The notes: generated by a model from the letters alone, not told the origin. Numbered from the stretch's first letter, positions 8,471 through 17,355 are shown. The stretch: DNA of 64,000 nucleotides from an uncultured Desulfuromonas sp. (GCF_963678835.1 NZ_OY787469.1:992001-1056000), one strand, 5' to 3'. Numbers and translations: made by a program.

Positions 8471-8554
8471 GCGTTGATCCTTAGTCCTGTTTGGGAATCA
8501 GAGTGCTGCTTTCATGGGGGTGTTTTGTGTTTTGAGATAAAGACTGTGAAGTTT

Positions 8555-8650
8555 AGCAGGATATTGAAAAAAAACATCCTGTCTTTTCAATGACGCAAGC
8601 CGAAAACGCAATTTTCGTCTTACTGACAAACTCAAAGACTTGAAAAACGG
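8555..8650 (+). repeat. Dispersed ~100-bp repeat, copy 1
   Basis: TTTTCAATGACGCAAGCCG followed by AAAACGCAATTTTCGTCTT and a later CTTGAAA matches the copy at 15268-15366, and the complement of 9600-9722. It lies upstream of the cyclase gene and downstream of gloB, in non-coding DNA. No protein is supported in any frame. Confidence 0.7.
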
Positions 8651-8689
8651 TCCTTGAGTTTGCTCCTGTCCATAGGCTCCACAGGCTGT

Positions 8690-8715
8690 TATTCAACAGC
8701 CTGTGAAGGGATGAT
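8690..8715. terminator. Hairpin downstream of gloB
   Basis: CACAGGCTGTT pairs perfectly with AACAGCCTGTG around ATTC. It lies about 20 bases beyond the gloB stop and is the best terminator candidate, although the T-run is poor. Confidence 0.5.
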
Positions 8716-8736
8716 TTAGTCCTTTTTCTGTCTGCA

Positions 8737-9486
8737 TTAAAAGCGGTTTTTGCGATGACGCAGGTTGCTGAACACCTCAACGGCAGAGGCCTGCTCCATT
8801 TTCAATGCCTGCTGCAGCACTTTTTCCTCACAGCGAAGAAACGGATTACACAACAGTTCTTCGGCCAGACTTACCGGCAGGGTCGGCTTGCCGTGGTTGC
8901 GTAAATAATGCACCCGCGACAGTTTGTCATGGACGATGGCCGAACTGGGTTCGATGCTGGCGGCAAAGCGGTAGTTGTCTTCGGTGTATTCATGGCCGCA
9001 GTATAACCGGGTCGTCTCGGGCAGGGCGGTAATTTTTTGCAGGCTGTGGTAGAGCTGCTCCATGGTGCCTTCAAACACTCGGCCGCAGCCGCCGCTGAAC
9101 AGGGTGTCGCCGCAAAACAACGCTTCACTTTGCGGAAGATAGTAGCAGCAATCGCCCCTGGTGTGGCCGGGCGTGTGCAAAACCTGGAGCGGCCATGGCA
9201 GGCCGGGCAGGATACTGTCTTCCTGTAACAACCGATCCACGCCGACAATGCGTTCATCGCCACCGGCAATATGGCAGCCGGTGAGTCGTTTAAGGGTCAG
9301 GTTGCCGCCGCAATGATCTTGATGCATGTGGGTGTTGAGGATCAGTGACAGGGAGCGACCATGTTGTTCCAGGTAGGCCAGTACCGGCTCGGCTTCGCCG
9401 GGATCAATGGCAATGGTGGTGTCGCCGTCGCTGATCATGTAGACGTAGTTGTCGTCATGGGCCTGAAGCAAAGTGATCTCGACCAT
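8737..9486 (-). CDS. gloB: Hydroxyacylglutathione hydrolase (glyoxalase II)
   Basis: A 249-residue metallo-beta-lactamase-fold enzyme that completes methylglyoxal detoxification by hydrolysing S-lactoylglutathione or a related thiol ester. Metal ligands are all present: NTHMHQDHCGGN, HTPGHTRGD, LFCGDTLFSGGCGRVFEG and YCGHEYTEDN. The C-terminal substrate-binding part (FLRCEEKVLQQA) fits glyoxalase II rather than a generic hydrolase. Length is close to the usual 250-260. It is monocistronic, flanked by dispersed repeats on both sides. A Shine-Dalgarno GGAGGAGCCC precedes the ATG. Confidence 0.9.
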   Translation of the reverse strand: MVEITLLQAHDDNYVYMISDGDTTIAIDPGEAEPVLAYLEQHGRSLSLILNTHMHQDHCGGNLTLKRLTGCHIAGGDERIVGVDRLLQEDSILPGLPWPLQVLHTPGHTRGDCCYYLPQSEALFCGDTLFSGGCGRVFEGTMEQLYHSLQKITALPETTRLYCGHEYTEDNYRFAASIEPSSAIVHDKLSRVHYLRNHGKPTLPVSLAEELLCNPFLRCEEKVLQQALKMEQASAVEVFSNLRHRKNRF

Positions 9487-9567
9487 GGGCTCCTCCTATA
9501 TTTGTGAAAGAACATCATCTTTTCAGAGTATAGTGCCTGAGGCGAAATCTCAAGTGACGCTTTGTTT

Positions 9568-9722
9568 AGCAGGCTGTTTAAAAACGGCCAGTGAGGGCCA
9601 GGGTCGGGCGACCAAAATCAAGGTCATGTTTTCAAGTGCTTGATTTTGGTCGCAAGGCGGAAATCGCATTTTCGGCTTGCATCGTTGAAAAAGTCCCCGG
9701 ATGGCACTGTTTTCAACACCCT
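9568..9722 (-). repeat. Dispersed repeat, copy 2 (inverted)
   Basis: Read on the minus strand, GTTGAAAACAGTGCCATCCG, TTTTTCAACGATGCAAGCCG and CGATTTCCGCCTTG match the copies at 8555 and 15268. An inner inverted pair, GACCAAAATCAAG/CTTGATTTTGGTC, lies at about 9610-9653. It directly follows the stop of the small membrane peptide gene. Confidence 0.65.
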
Positions 9723-9723
9723 G

Positions 9724-9855
9724 TTATAAGCCGTCAAGTTGTAACTGGTTGATCTGCTCCAGCGGATCCGAAGTGTGCGTGGCGGGCATAGGATTATACG
9801 ACAGCCACAACAAAGACATGAGAGCCAGGACGCTGAAGATAAGAACAAAACGCAT
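9724..9855 (-). CDS. Small single-span membrane peptide (43 residues)
   Basis: A short frame with a very good ribosome site (GGGGGAGGAACC then ATG). The product starts MRFVLIFSVLALMSLLWLSY, one clear hydrophobic helix or signal anchor, followed by a short polar tail ending QINQLQLDGL. It is divergent from the MocR-type regulator at 9977 and shares its promoter region, so it could be controlled by it. No family is recognised. The strong start signal and helix argue for a real gene; the short length keeps confidence moderate. Confidence 0.6.
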   Translation of the reverse strand: MRFVLIFSVLALMSLLWLSYNPMPATHTSDPLEQINQLQLDGL

Positions 9856-9910
9856 GGTTCCTCCCCCTTTTTAAGCGTGAAACAGACTTGGTGTTAGAAA
9901 AACAAAAAAA

Positions 9911-9925
9911 CTGTTTACAAAACAG
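9911..9925. promoter_or_regulatory. Inverted repeat, possible MocR operator
   Basis: CTGTTT-ACA-AAACAG is a perfect inverted repeat in the AT-rich divergent promoter region, with a related half site GTACAGTTTTG at 9951. GntR/MocR regulators often bind such sites near their own gene. Binding is inference. Confidence 0.4.
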
Positions 9926-9976
9926 ATACAGAAAACTTAAAAATTGAGCAGTACAGTTTTGTGGAGGAGACCCGTT

Positions 9977-11410
9977 ATGAGTGATGGTCCGTTTCGTTAT
10001 CAGAAGGTGGAAGACTATATTCGTTCGATGGCCCAGCGCGGCACATTGACCGTTGGCCAGCGCCTGCCGTCACTGCGTCAGTTGAGTGGCTCATTGCGTC
10101 TTTCCATCGCGACCGTCAATACGGCCTATCAGGAACTCGAGCGCAAAGGTCTGGTTGAAGCCCGCCAACGTTCCGGGTTTTTCTGGTGCGGTGAACGCTG
10201 CCCGCTGCCGCAACCGCAAGGGGAGGGACAGGTGGATGATCAGCCACGCGGCGTGTCCCGACCGGAGTTGACCCGCGACGTGTTGGATACCGTGGGCTGT
10301 ACCGACCTGCTGCCGTTCAGCGTCATTTGTCCAGACGTGTCGCTGTTGCCGGGCAAAGCGCTCAGTCGCCTGCTTCAACAACAGATGCGTGAACAGGGCG
10401 ATCTGATGCTCGGTTACAGCGAGATCAGCGGTGACCGCTGGCTGCGTCAGAAAATTTCCCGTTATGCGGCGGATATGGGGATTCAGGTCGATGCCGATGA
10501 GATCATTGTCACCTGTGGCGCTATGGAGGCTCTTTACCTGGCATTGCGCACCCTGACCCGTCCCGGCGACAGCGTTGTCATTGCGTCGCCCACCTACCAC
10601 TGTTTTTTGCAACTGATTGAAAACTGCGGCTTGCGTGCCATAGAACTGCCGTCCGACCCACAGCGCGGAATTTCACCGCAGCTGTTGGAAAAAGTTCTCC
10701 AACGCCAGCCGGTGAGTGCCTGTATTTTGTGCGGCAACTTTAACAATCCGGACGGTAGTCAGCTCAGTGATGCCGACAAACAGCAGATTGTCGAGCTGCT
10801 TGCCCGTCATGATGTGCCTTTGGTTGAAGACGATGTAGCGGGCGATCTTTACTTCGGCGAACAGCGTCCCTCAACCTTTAAAAGTTATGACCGAAACAAC
10901 CGGGTACTGCACTGTAACTCATTTTCCAAGACCCTGGCCCCGGGATTCCGGGTTGGCTGGCTGTTGCCGGCGCGCTATTATGATCGGGCGCTGGAGATGA
11001 AATATACCACCAATGTCTCCTGTGCGACTCCCACCCAGCGGACCGTGGCGGCCTATCTGGATGCCGGCTATCACACCCGCCACCTGCGTCGCTTGCGTCA
11101 CAGCCTTGCAACCTCCATGCACGCCATGTTGCAGGCTCTGGGGCGGACATTTCCAGACGGCACACGGGTCACCCGTCCAGCAGGAGGCAGCGTGCTGTGG
11201 CTGGAATTGCCACAGCGTCTTGATGGGGTGGACTTCTTTTTGCGTGCCAAACAGCAGGGTATAGCCGTGGCTCCGGGAGCGATCTTCACCACTCAGGATT
11301 GTTACGGCCATTTTATCCGCCTCAGTTACAGCGGTGTGTGGAACGACTGTTTTGAAAGAGGCGTGGAACACTTGGGCCGGTTGGCCGGGGAGATGATGGA
11401 TGAACAATGA
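9977..11410 (+). CDS. MocR/PdxR-type regulator (GntR HTH fused to aminotransferase-like domain)
   Basis: A 477-residue regulator. Residues ~1-75 form a GntR winged helix (PFRYQKVEDYIRSMAQRG, LPSLRQLSGSLRLSIATVN, ELERKGLVEARQRSGFF). The rest is a fold-type I aminotransferase domain with CGAMEALYLALR, NFNNPDGSQLS, VEDDVAGDLYFG and the pyridoxal-phosphate lysine in NSFSKTLAPGFRVGW. Such proteins sense PLP or an amino compound rather than catalyse transamination. The start at 9977 follows GGAGGAGACCC; the upstream frame start at 9944 has no such site. Its 3' end overlaps the next gene by 11 nt. Target genes are unknown; the divergent small peptide is one candidate. Confidence 0.9.
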   Translation: MSDGPFRYQKVEDYIRSMAQRGTLTVGQRLPSLRQLSGSLRLSIATVNTAYQELERKGLVEARQRSGFFWCGERCPLPQPQGEGQVDDQPRGVSRPELTRDVLDTVGCTDLLPFSVICPDVSLLPGKALSRLLQQQMREQGDLMLGYSEISGDRWLRQKISRYAADMGIQVDADEIIVTCGAMEALYLALRTLTRPGDSVVIASPTYHCFLQLIENCGLRAIELPSDPQRGISPQLLEKVLQRQPVSACILCGNFNNPDGSQLSDADKQQIVELLARHDVPLVEDDVAGDLYFGEQRPSTFKSYDRNNRVLHCNSFSKTLAPGFRVGWLLPARYYDRALEMKYTTNVSCATPTQRTVAAYLDAGYHTRHLRRLRHSLATSMHAMLQALGRTFPDGTRVTRPAGGSVLWLELPQRLDGVDFFLRAKQQGIAVAPGAIFTTQDCYGHFIRLSYSGVWNDCFERGVEHLGRLAGEMMDEQ

Positions 11411-13922
11411 TCCGCACCATGACAATGAAACCTTTGTACCGACTGATCCGGCCGTCGACGGAGGGCGTCGTCACCCCTGGCGTAACCGATTGGTGGCTGT
11501 CGTTGCCCTGATTGCTGTAGTGGTGGCGTTGTTGCCCGAAGCGTTCCGTTTTGCCGCCGTCGCCTGGCTGGACCGTCAGCCGCAGTTGAGTGCGCGACTC
11601 GATGATGTTGATTTTAACCCGTTTACCGGTCTGTTGCGCATCGAAGGACTGCAGGTGACGCGCAACGGAGAAGACGTTGCGGTGGCCAGACTGGCAGAAA
11701 TTGAGCTGAATTGGTGGTCGTTGTTCCAACGACGTCTTGATCTTGAGCAGGTGACGCTTGATAACGTGCTGCTTTTGATTGAACAGCTCCCGGACGCGCC
11801 GTTGACCGTGGCTGGCCTGGTGCTGAGTAACGAGGACACTCTGGCCGAAGAGACGGCACCTCCGCCAACCGGCCAACCTTGGGGAATCAGCAGTGGCGTG
11901 GTCACCTTTGACCAAGTTGCCTTGGTGGTGCGCAACCGTCAGCAGGATACCCGAATCACTATTGATCATCTCACCAGTTCCCCCCTGGTTTCCTGGTTGC
12001 CCCAGCAGTCTGGCGCACTCGATCTCTCAATGTCAGTCGCCGGCGGAACGCTCCATTGGGTGGGTGAAAACTATCCCTTTGCCCGTCCTGCTCGCAGCGA
12101 GATGACTTTGGATGCTCAAAACCTCGATCTCGCGACACTTGACCCCGTGTTGACGGCGCTGGGGTGGAGCCGAACGCGTGGTCATGTTGACGGCCACCTG
12201 CGTGTGCAGGCCTCGGCCGCTGTGGAAACGCAACCGGCGCGGCTGAGGGTCGAAGGGCTATTGAACGGTAAAGATTTGGCATCGGATCATGCTGCGTTGT
12301 GGGTGAAACAGTTGGATCTTGCCTGGCAGGGACAGCTTGAGATGCTGTTTGATCACAATCTGCACCTTGCCGGACATCACCGCCTCGAAATCGGTCCGGC
12401 GCAACTGGTGTTGCAGCAGCCGGGTCTGGAAGTCGCTTCCGGCCAGTTGGTCTGGGAAGGGCCTTTGACCCTCAATGGCCAGCTTGACGTGAACGGGATG
12501 GTCGAAGTGGACGATTTGAGTGTCATGGATTTAGCACGTGGCACGACATTGCTTGGCGTGGGCAGTGGGCGGGTTGGGCCGTTTGCATTCCGTTCCCCGG
12601 GCACATTAACCGTGGAGGAGTTCTCCCTGGCCCGAGTCACTTTGCTTGGCCGGGGCGATGTGACGCTGCCGCGACAACCGCAGGTCTTCTCTCTGGCGAA
12701 GCTGACGGGGGAACAGGTGTCCTGGCTGGCGCAGCAGCATCTGTCTGTTGCGAGCCTGCACCTTCGTGGGCTGGCAGGCGATGTTGTGCTGTTGCCGGGC
12801 GGTGCTCTCGAAGCGCATCAATGGCTACCGCAGTTCACCGCACAGGCGTCGTCGCAACAAAGGGATGCGCGTGATGATTCCCCACCGTTGGCCGTGGTTG
12901 TCGGCGCACTCGTGGTGGATGACAACAGTCAGTTGGTGATCGAGGATCAGGGCGTGACTCCTCCGGTTCGTCTGCATGGCGAAGATCTTCATTTGCGTTT
13001 GGGTGCGCTGGACAGCCGTCGCCCTGAGCAGCGTTCTTCCGTGACGCTTGATGCCCGTCTCGATGCGTATTCCCGTTTGCACATGCAGGGCGATGTGGCG
13101 TTGTTTGCCCAGCCGTTGTCGCTGAATCTGACAAGTGAATTAAGCGAATTTCAGCTTCCCTCGATTTCCGCTTATGTTGAGCGAGGTATCGGCTATCGTC
13201 TCGAACAGGGCCAGCTCAATCTGCACCTGGAGGGGCCCGTCGAGCAGGGCGTTGCGGCGTTGAACAGTCAGGTTCATTTAAAGCGTTTACAATTGCGCCC
13301 CTTAACACCTGAAGATGAGCTTGAGGTGGGTGAACGTCTCGGGCTGCCGGTCAATATGGCGCTGTCACTGTTGCGCGACCGCCAGGGCGACATTGCGCTA
13401 CAGATGCCGATTCGTGGAGATCTGTCCCGTCCTGATGTTGCGATGGGCTCCATTGTACGTAAAGCGGTGGTGGGGGCGGTGAAAAATACGATCACATTGA
13501 CTCTGGCACCGTTGGGCATTGTTGCCAAGGCCGGACAATTGGTGGGGATCGGTGGTAAGCTGACGTTTCAGCCGCTGGTGTTTGAACCCGGCAGTACGAC
13601 GTTGACATCGGACAGCTTGGTTTACCTTGAGCGTGTTAAATCCTTGCTGGCAAAGCGTCCCCAACTGACCCTCTCGTTGTGTGGTCAGGTCTCTGTGGCC
13701 GACCGGGAAAGTCTTCTGAACTCAGCGCGGCAACGCTCTGGTGAGACCGCGGCTTCTACGGTTCTGTCACAAGAGTGGATTCGTCAGTTGGCAATGCAGC
13801 GTGCTGAGTATGTCAAACAGTTACTCAGTCAGGAGCCGCTGGTGAAGTCCTCTCAGTTGCTGTTGTGCAATCCGCCGACCGAGCTGGTTGACGGCCCCGG
13901 TGCCGTTCTGGTGCGTCTGTAG
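11400..13922 (+). CDS. DUF748/AsmA-like envelope protein
   Basis: An 840-residue protein with one N-terminal membrane helix (LVAVVALIAVVVALLPEAF) and a long periplasmic part of repeated beta-rich segments, matching the DUF748 family related to AsmA/TamB bridge-like lipid transport proteins. Features seen include LDDVDFNPFTGLLRIEGLQV near the N-terminus, typical for the family, and near the C-terminus a segment FEPGSTTLTSDSLVYLERV resembling an OmpA-like start. A role in outer-membrane lipid movement or envelope integrity is known for relatives; here it is inference. It starts inside the MocR gene, so the two are co-transcribed. Confidence 0.82.
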   Translation: MNNDPHHDNETFVPTDPAVDGGRRHPWRNRLVAVVALIAVVVALLPEAFRFAAVAWLDRQPQLSARLDDVDFNPFTGLLRIEGLQVTRNGEDVAVARLAEIELNWWSLFQRRLDLEQVTLDNVLLLIEQLPDAPLTVAGLVLSNEDTLAEETAPPPTGQPWGISSGVVTFDQVALVVRNRQQDTRITIDHLTSSPLVSWLPQQSGALDLSMSVAGGTLHWVGENYPFARPARSEMTLDAQNLDLATLDPVLTALGWSRTRGHVDGHLRVQASAAVETQPARLRVEGLLNGKDLASDHAALWVKQLDLAWQGQLEMLFDHNLHLAGHHRLEIGPAQLVLQQPGLEVASGQLVWEGPLTLNGQLDVNGMVEVDDLSVMDLARGTTLLGVGSGRVGPFAFRSPGTLTVEEFSLARVTLLGRGDVTLPRQPQVFSLAKLTGEQVSWLAQQHLSVASLHLRGLAGDVVLLPGGALEAHQWLPQFTAQASSQQRDARDDSPPLAVVVGALVVDDNSQLVIEDQGVTPPVRLHGEDLHLRLGALDSRRPEQRSSVTLDARLDAYSRLHMQGDVALFAQPLSLNLTSELSEFQLPSISAYVERGIGYRLEQGQLNLHLEGPVEQGVAALNSQVHLKRLQLRPLTPEDELEVGERLGLPVNMALSLLRDRQGDIALQMPIRGDLSRPDVAMGSIVRKAVVGAVKNTITLTLAPLGIVAKAGQLVGIGGKLTFQPLVFEPGSTTLTSDSLVYLERVKSLLAKRPQLTLSLCGQVSVADRESLLNSARQRSGETAASTVLSQEWIRQLAMQRAEYVKQLLSQEPLVKSSQLLLCNPPTELVDGPGAVLVRL

Positions 13923-13924
13923 CG

Positions 13925-15196
13925 TTATCCGGGCAAGAATTGCAATTTGAGCCGCGCTTCCTGCAGTGCACGCTGGAAGCGGTAGGTGGTTGGTTGCAAT
14001 TGCGCGGCGCGTTCAAATTGTTTAACCGCTTTGTCAACGGCACCGTTGGCCAGATAGGAGCGGCCCAGCCAATAGTTGGCGTGGGCGTTGTCCGGTTCAA
14101 GTGAGACCTTGCGCAAGCCGTAATCAAGCGCCTGCTTGTGGTGAAATGCCATGCGCTCGAGATTGCCGAGCAGTTCAAAGGATTGTGCCAGGGAGAGATT
14201 GACGGCAATGTTCCCCGGTTCCCGCCCATAGCGGCGCATATCAAGGCGAATGGCCTCGGTTAAGGTTTGGGCTGCCTGGAGACCGTGGCCAAGTTTTTTT
14301 TCGACAAAAGCGAGGCGTTGTCGCAACGCAACCGATTCGGGGCGCTCCTGCAGCAGTTTCATGTACAGATGTCGGCTGTGATGCCACTGGCCATAGCGGC
14401 CATAGCGGTCGGCGAATTTTTTTACACCGTTGTCGATACGCGCTTCCATGCCATGGCGCAAGCGGGGACTGCTGTAGCACAGTCCGGCGGTGAAAAGCGC
14501 CAGAAAGATTACAGTGCACAATGCTGTTGCCTGGGGGCGCACTGAAGATTGATGAACCACGGATGGTGCGTGGCGGTGCAGGTAGTGCAGGGTGTAAAGG
14601 AGCATGGCTGCGCCGACGAGGATCTCCGCCAATTCCGCTTCATTGAAACGCAGTAAGCGCAGTTCAAACAGGGCAGCGGTACAAAAGTATGGCCAGAGAA
14701 ACAGCGGTGGCGGCAACCACCGTTTCAGGGCCGCCACTCCGGGAATCCGTTCGCTGATGCGCAGGGCATACAGGGTACTGAACAGGATAAGGGCCATGGC
14801 CAGCGTGATTTCAATACTCTGTTTGAGCAGGGTGTTGTAGGGACCGGTGATAAAGTTGTGCAGGTTGGTTTCCTGTTGCAGGTTGTGCCGCTGGAAAAAC
14901 GCCGGTGTTTCCAGGTTCAGCAGGCGTTGTCCCCAGGAGATCTCCTCGCCGCTGACATACAGGCAGGCCAGCGCGAGCAGGGCAAAGAAGAACCGCCAGC
15001 GATTTTTATGCCGTGCCAGAGTTGCGGCGCACACCAGCGTGGCGGCAAATAGATAGAACTGACTCCATTCGCCGAGCAGGTCTTCATAGGTCAGCCAGAT
15101 GTAGCCCCTCGGTGAGAGGGCCGCCAAAGAGACGAAGATCACCATCAACATGACGTAAAGCATGATGGCAAACGGTCGTTCGAGGTTGTTTTGCAT
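13925..15196 (-). CDS. Polytopic membrane protein with C-terminal TPR repeats
   Basis: A 423-residue protein of unknown function. The N-terminal half has about six to seven hydrophobic helices (for example FAIMLYVMLMVIFVSLAALS and FYLFAATLVCAATLA) and a conserved-looking loop GEEISWGQRLLNLETP with LQQETNLHNF after it. The C-terminal third has tetratricopeptide repeats (YGLRKVSLEPDNAHANYWLG, AVDKAVKQFERAAQLQPTTY), which bind partner proteins. The start at 15196 is set by GGAGGGTGCA; the longer frame to 15343 only translates a dispersed repeat. It converges with the DUF748 gene two bases away. Confidence 0.8.
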   Translation of the reverse strand: MQNNLERPFAIMLYVMLMVIFVSLAALSPRGYIWLTYEDLLGEWSQFYLFAATLVCAATLARHKNRWRFFFALLALACLYVSGEEISWGQRLLNLETPAFFQRHNLQQETNLHNFITGPYNTLLKQSIEITLAMALILFSTLYALRISERIPGVAALKRWLPPPLFLWPYFCTAALFELRLLRFNEAELAEILVGAAMLLYTLHYLHRHAPSVVHQSSVRPQATALCTVIFLALFTAGLCYSSPRLRHGMEARIDNGVKKFADRYGRYGQWHHSRHLYMKLLQERPESVALRQRLAFVEKKLGHGLQAAQTLTEAIRLDMRRYGREPGNIAVNLSLAQSFELLGNLERMAFHHKQALDYGLRKVSLEPDNAHANYWLGRSYLANGAVDKAVKQFERAAQLQPTTYRFQRALQEARLKLQFLPG

Positions 15197-15267
15197 TGCA
15201 CCCTCCTGAAAAAAACTCCCCCGCCGGAGGCTTGGCGGGGGAGGGGAGTCGGCGGCTAACGTCGACT

Positions 15268-15366
15268 CGTAGGATGTTGAAAACGTCCCATCCGAGGCCT
15301 TTTCAATGACGCAAGTCGAAAATGTAATTTCCGTCTTGCTCATAAAATCAAGGACTTGAAACCGAA
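15268..15366 (+). repeat. Dispersed ~100-bp repeat, copy 3
   Basis: AGGATGTTGAAAACGTCCCA, TTTTCAATGACGCAAGTCG and ATCAAGGACTTGAAACC match copies at 8555 and, inverted, 9568-9722. It lies just upstream of the membrane-TPR gene, where it creates a spurious N-terminal extension in that frame. Confidence 0.7.
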
Positions 15367-15374
15367 GTTGCCTA

Positions 15375-15492
15375 TTGTAGGAGCGACTTCAGCCGCGAAT
15401 TCCCATCATGAAAAGGATCAATGACCAGAACAATTCGCGAATAAATTCGCTCCTTCAGGTGGTCACTCCGATGACAAAATTGAGTGTGCTCA
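15375..15492 (+). repeat. REP-like element, copy 1
   Basis: TGTAGGAGCGACTTCAGCCG starts the element and AATAAATTCGCTCCTTCAGG lies inside; an inverted copy with nearly the same order of segments is at 55898-56013. Internal palindromic parts such as ATTCGCGAATAAATTCGC give hairpins. The look resembles REP sequences of other proteobacteria, but no RAYT transposase is in the window. Confidence 0.75.
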
Positions 15493-15496
15493 AGTC

Positions 15497-15898
15497 CTAG
15501 TGGTAGTCATAGTAATCATGATCATCGCTGTCACTGTCACTGTCACTGTCACTGTCGTGATCATAGGTGGTGTCCTGGTTGACACAGTTTCCGCCGACTT
15601 CGACTTTGGGGGACCAGTAAACACCGGTGGCATAGGCCGGAGCCTGCCAGTTAAATTCCAGCGTTGTGATCCGCTCAGCACCAAGATAGGTTTCCTGACA
15701 CAGGTGACCGATGACGGTACCGGCATCGTCATAGCCGAACAACTTGACGGCAGCGCGCACCGTGTTGTGCGTGACGTTCTCGATCTGTGCTTTAACCAGC
15801 GTCTGCTGGTTGATCTGCACCTGAGTTCCCGCGTGCGCCATGCCGACGAAAAAGAGGGTCAGCAGGATGGCCAATAAGATATTCTTTGTTGTTTTCAT
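15497..15898 (-). CDS. Secreted protein with Asp/Ser-rich tail
   Basis: A 133-residue exported protein of unknown family. The signal peptide is MKTTKNILLAILLTLFFVGM ending at AHAG. The mature part has two cysteines (HLCQETY and VGGNCVNQ) likely to form a disulfide. The C-terminus is a low-complexity DSDSDSDSDSDD tract followed by HDYYDYH, encoded by a hexanucleotide repeat at about 15530-15560, which may bind Ca2+ and may vary in length. The start is chosen at 15898 because GGAGGAATC precedes it. It is next to the choice-of-anchor F remnant and probably shares its surface location. Confidence 0.7.
   Translation of the reverse strand: MKTTKNILLAILLTLFFVGMAHAGTQVQINQQTLVKAQIENVTHNTVRAAVKLFGYDDAGTVIGHLCQETYLGAERITTLEFNWQAPAYATGVYWSPKVEVGGNCVNQDTTYDHDSDSDSDSDSDDHDYYDYH
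15530..15562. repeat. Hexanucleotide microsatellite (CTGTCA)n
   Basis: About five head-to-tail copies of CTGTCA/ACTGTC lie in the coding end of the secreted protein. The unit is a multiple of three, so copy-number change would lengthen or shorten the Asp-Ser tail without a frameshift. Confidence 0.8.
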
Positions 15899-15929
15899 TG
15901 ATTCCTCCACGTAGTGATGCGTTCAACAA

Positions 15930-17355
15930 TTAAGGGGTAACGGTTGTCAGAGCCGTGACGGATACGACGAAATCCTGGGGATCGGTCGTGCCGGGTTTGG
16001 CTTGGGCAACGGTTGCATCAAACGTCGGGGTGATGCGGATGGTAAAGGTGGCGTTGCCATTACCATCGTTGGTTGGCCAGGAATCAATATTGCCGACAGT
16101 CATGTGGCTGTTGACGTTGACATTGGCCAGATCGTCGATATCGCCGGGAATCAACAGCGGATCATTGGCCCAGGCTTCCAGAGTTGCGGCATCAACAGGA
16201 ATTGGTTGACGGACATCGGTGCCCACGGAGGGCGGGATGGTCCAGGTGCCGTCGCCGTTGTCGACAACATCAACGGATTCGCGATAGGTCACCCAGGTGC
16301 CGTCGCAGCCGGCATTGGGTGCACCGGCCAAAGCGGCCGCTTCATCAAATACCCCATCACAGCTCGCCATCAGGGCATTATCCGTATAAATGATGCCGTC
16401 CATGTCGAAGAAATAACCACCCTTCATCTGGTCTGCAGGCAGCCATTCGCCGAACATGTCGCGATGCACCTGGCTCAGGCCGGTGGTCTCGATGTAGGTT
16501 TCACCGGCCAGCAGGCCGAAGGTGGCACGCACATACGGGTTGAAGTAGCCTGCAGATGTATGGTGCTTGTCCGGAGCGCCAAACAAGCCGTGGGCCATCA
16601 GGGAGTCGAGTTCACCTTGGTTGGCCATGCTGCTCGGGGTTGGAAAACTTGCTGCCGTTGCGCAGGCAAAAGGACAGACCCTGCCCGGGCAGTGCCTCGG
16701 TGAAATTGCCGCTGGCATCAAGAAAACCGAGCTGAGTGGTGTAGCCGGTAACGCGTTCGCCGGTATGGTTGCCGTATTTCTCTAAAATGCGGTAGATGTC
16801 TTCGGTGCCGGTATCACTCACCTGGAAGGTCAGGTCGACTGAACCGTCGAGAACATAGCTGACCATTTTGAAGTGCTTGCTCGACTGCCAGGGATCAGAG
16901 CACTGCTTGACATCAACGCCCCACCAGTCACTCATCTCAAGAGCATCTGGGGTGGAATCGGGGTTCCAGCCGGCGGACATGATGCAGTTTTCGCCGGTGA
17001 CATCATCGTTGTTGACCACGCTCAGGCCGGGGCCTTGGGTGTCGCGCTCTTTCCAGGTCATGGCACCGTTGGTGAAAAAGTTGGCGCCAACAACGTATTT
17101 GGCATAACCACTGGGCATAAATCCGCCTGTTGCCACGGCTCCGGTGTTGGGATCAACCAGAGAGCCTTCCGGGATGTCGTTGTACTGATCAAATACAAAA
17201 TCCGGATCAGTGACAGTGGTTGACGGACCGATTTCAACGCTGCTCATATCTCAGCGGGTGCTCTGGGATGCCTCGGCCGCATTGAAGGATGCCAGCGTAC
17301 CGACGGCGACGCCAATGGCAATGGCAGTTGAAATCATGCTTTTTGCTCGTTTCAT
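15930..17355 (-). pseudogene. Choice-of-anchor F family secreted protein, interrupted by an in-frame TGA and a frameshift
   Basis: The start at 17355 follows GGAGAGGTAA and encodes a signal peptide (MKRAKSMISTAIAIGVAVGT, then LASFNAAEA). After codon 34 a TGA (17253-17251) interrupts the frame, and the same frame continues with DMSSVEIGPS and a long domain holding CIMSAGWNPDS, VKQCSDPWQSSKHFKM and YGNHTGERVTGYTTQLG, which I recognise as the choice-of-anchor F type. A second lesion, a frameshift at about 16612-16660, joins FCLRNGSKF to MANQGELDSLMAHGLFG in another frame, which runs to 15930. Without the lesions the product would be about 474 residues, exported, with no visible C-terminal anchor. 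Decay, sequencing error or recoding remain possible; two lesions favour decay or error. Confidence 0.7.

Noticed and set aside
13925..15343. Long N-terminal extension of the membrane-TPR protein
   Set aside because: Residues before the ATG at 15196 come from a dispersed repeat seen elsewhere, and a good ribosome site marks 15196.
17219..17253. Selenocysteine insertion at the TGA in the choice-of-anchor F gene
   Set aside because: The hairpin is short (5 bp with a 10-base loop), the position after a signal peptide is not catalytic, and the gene has a second lesion.
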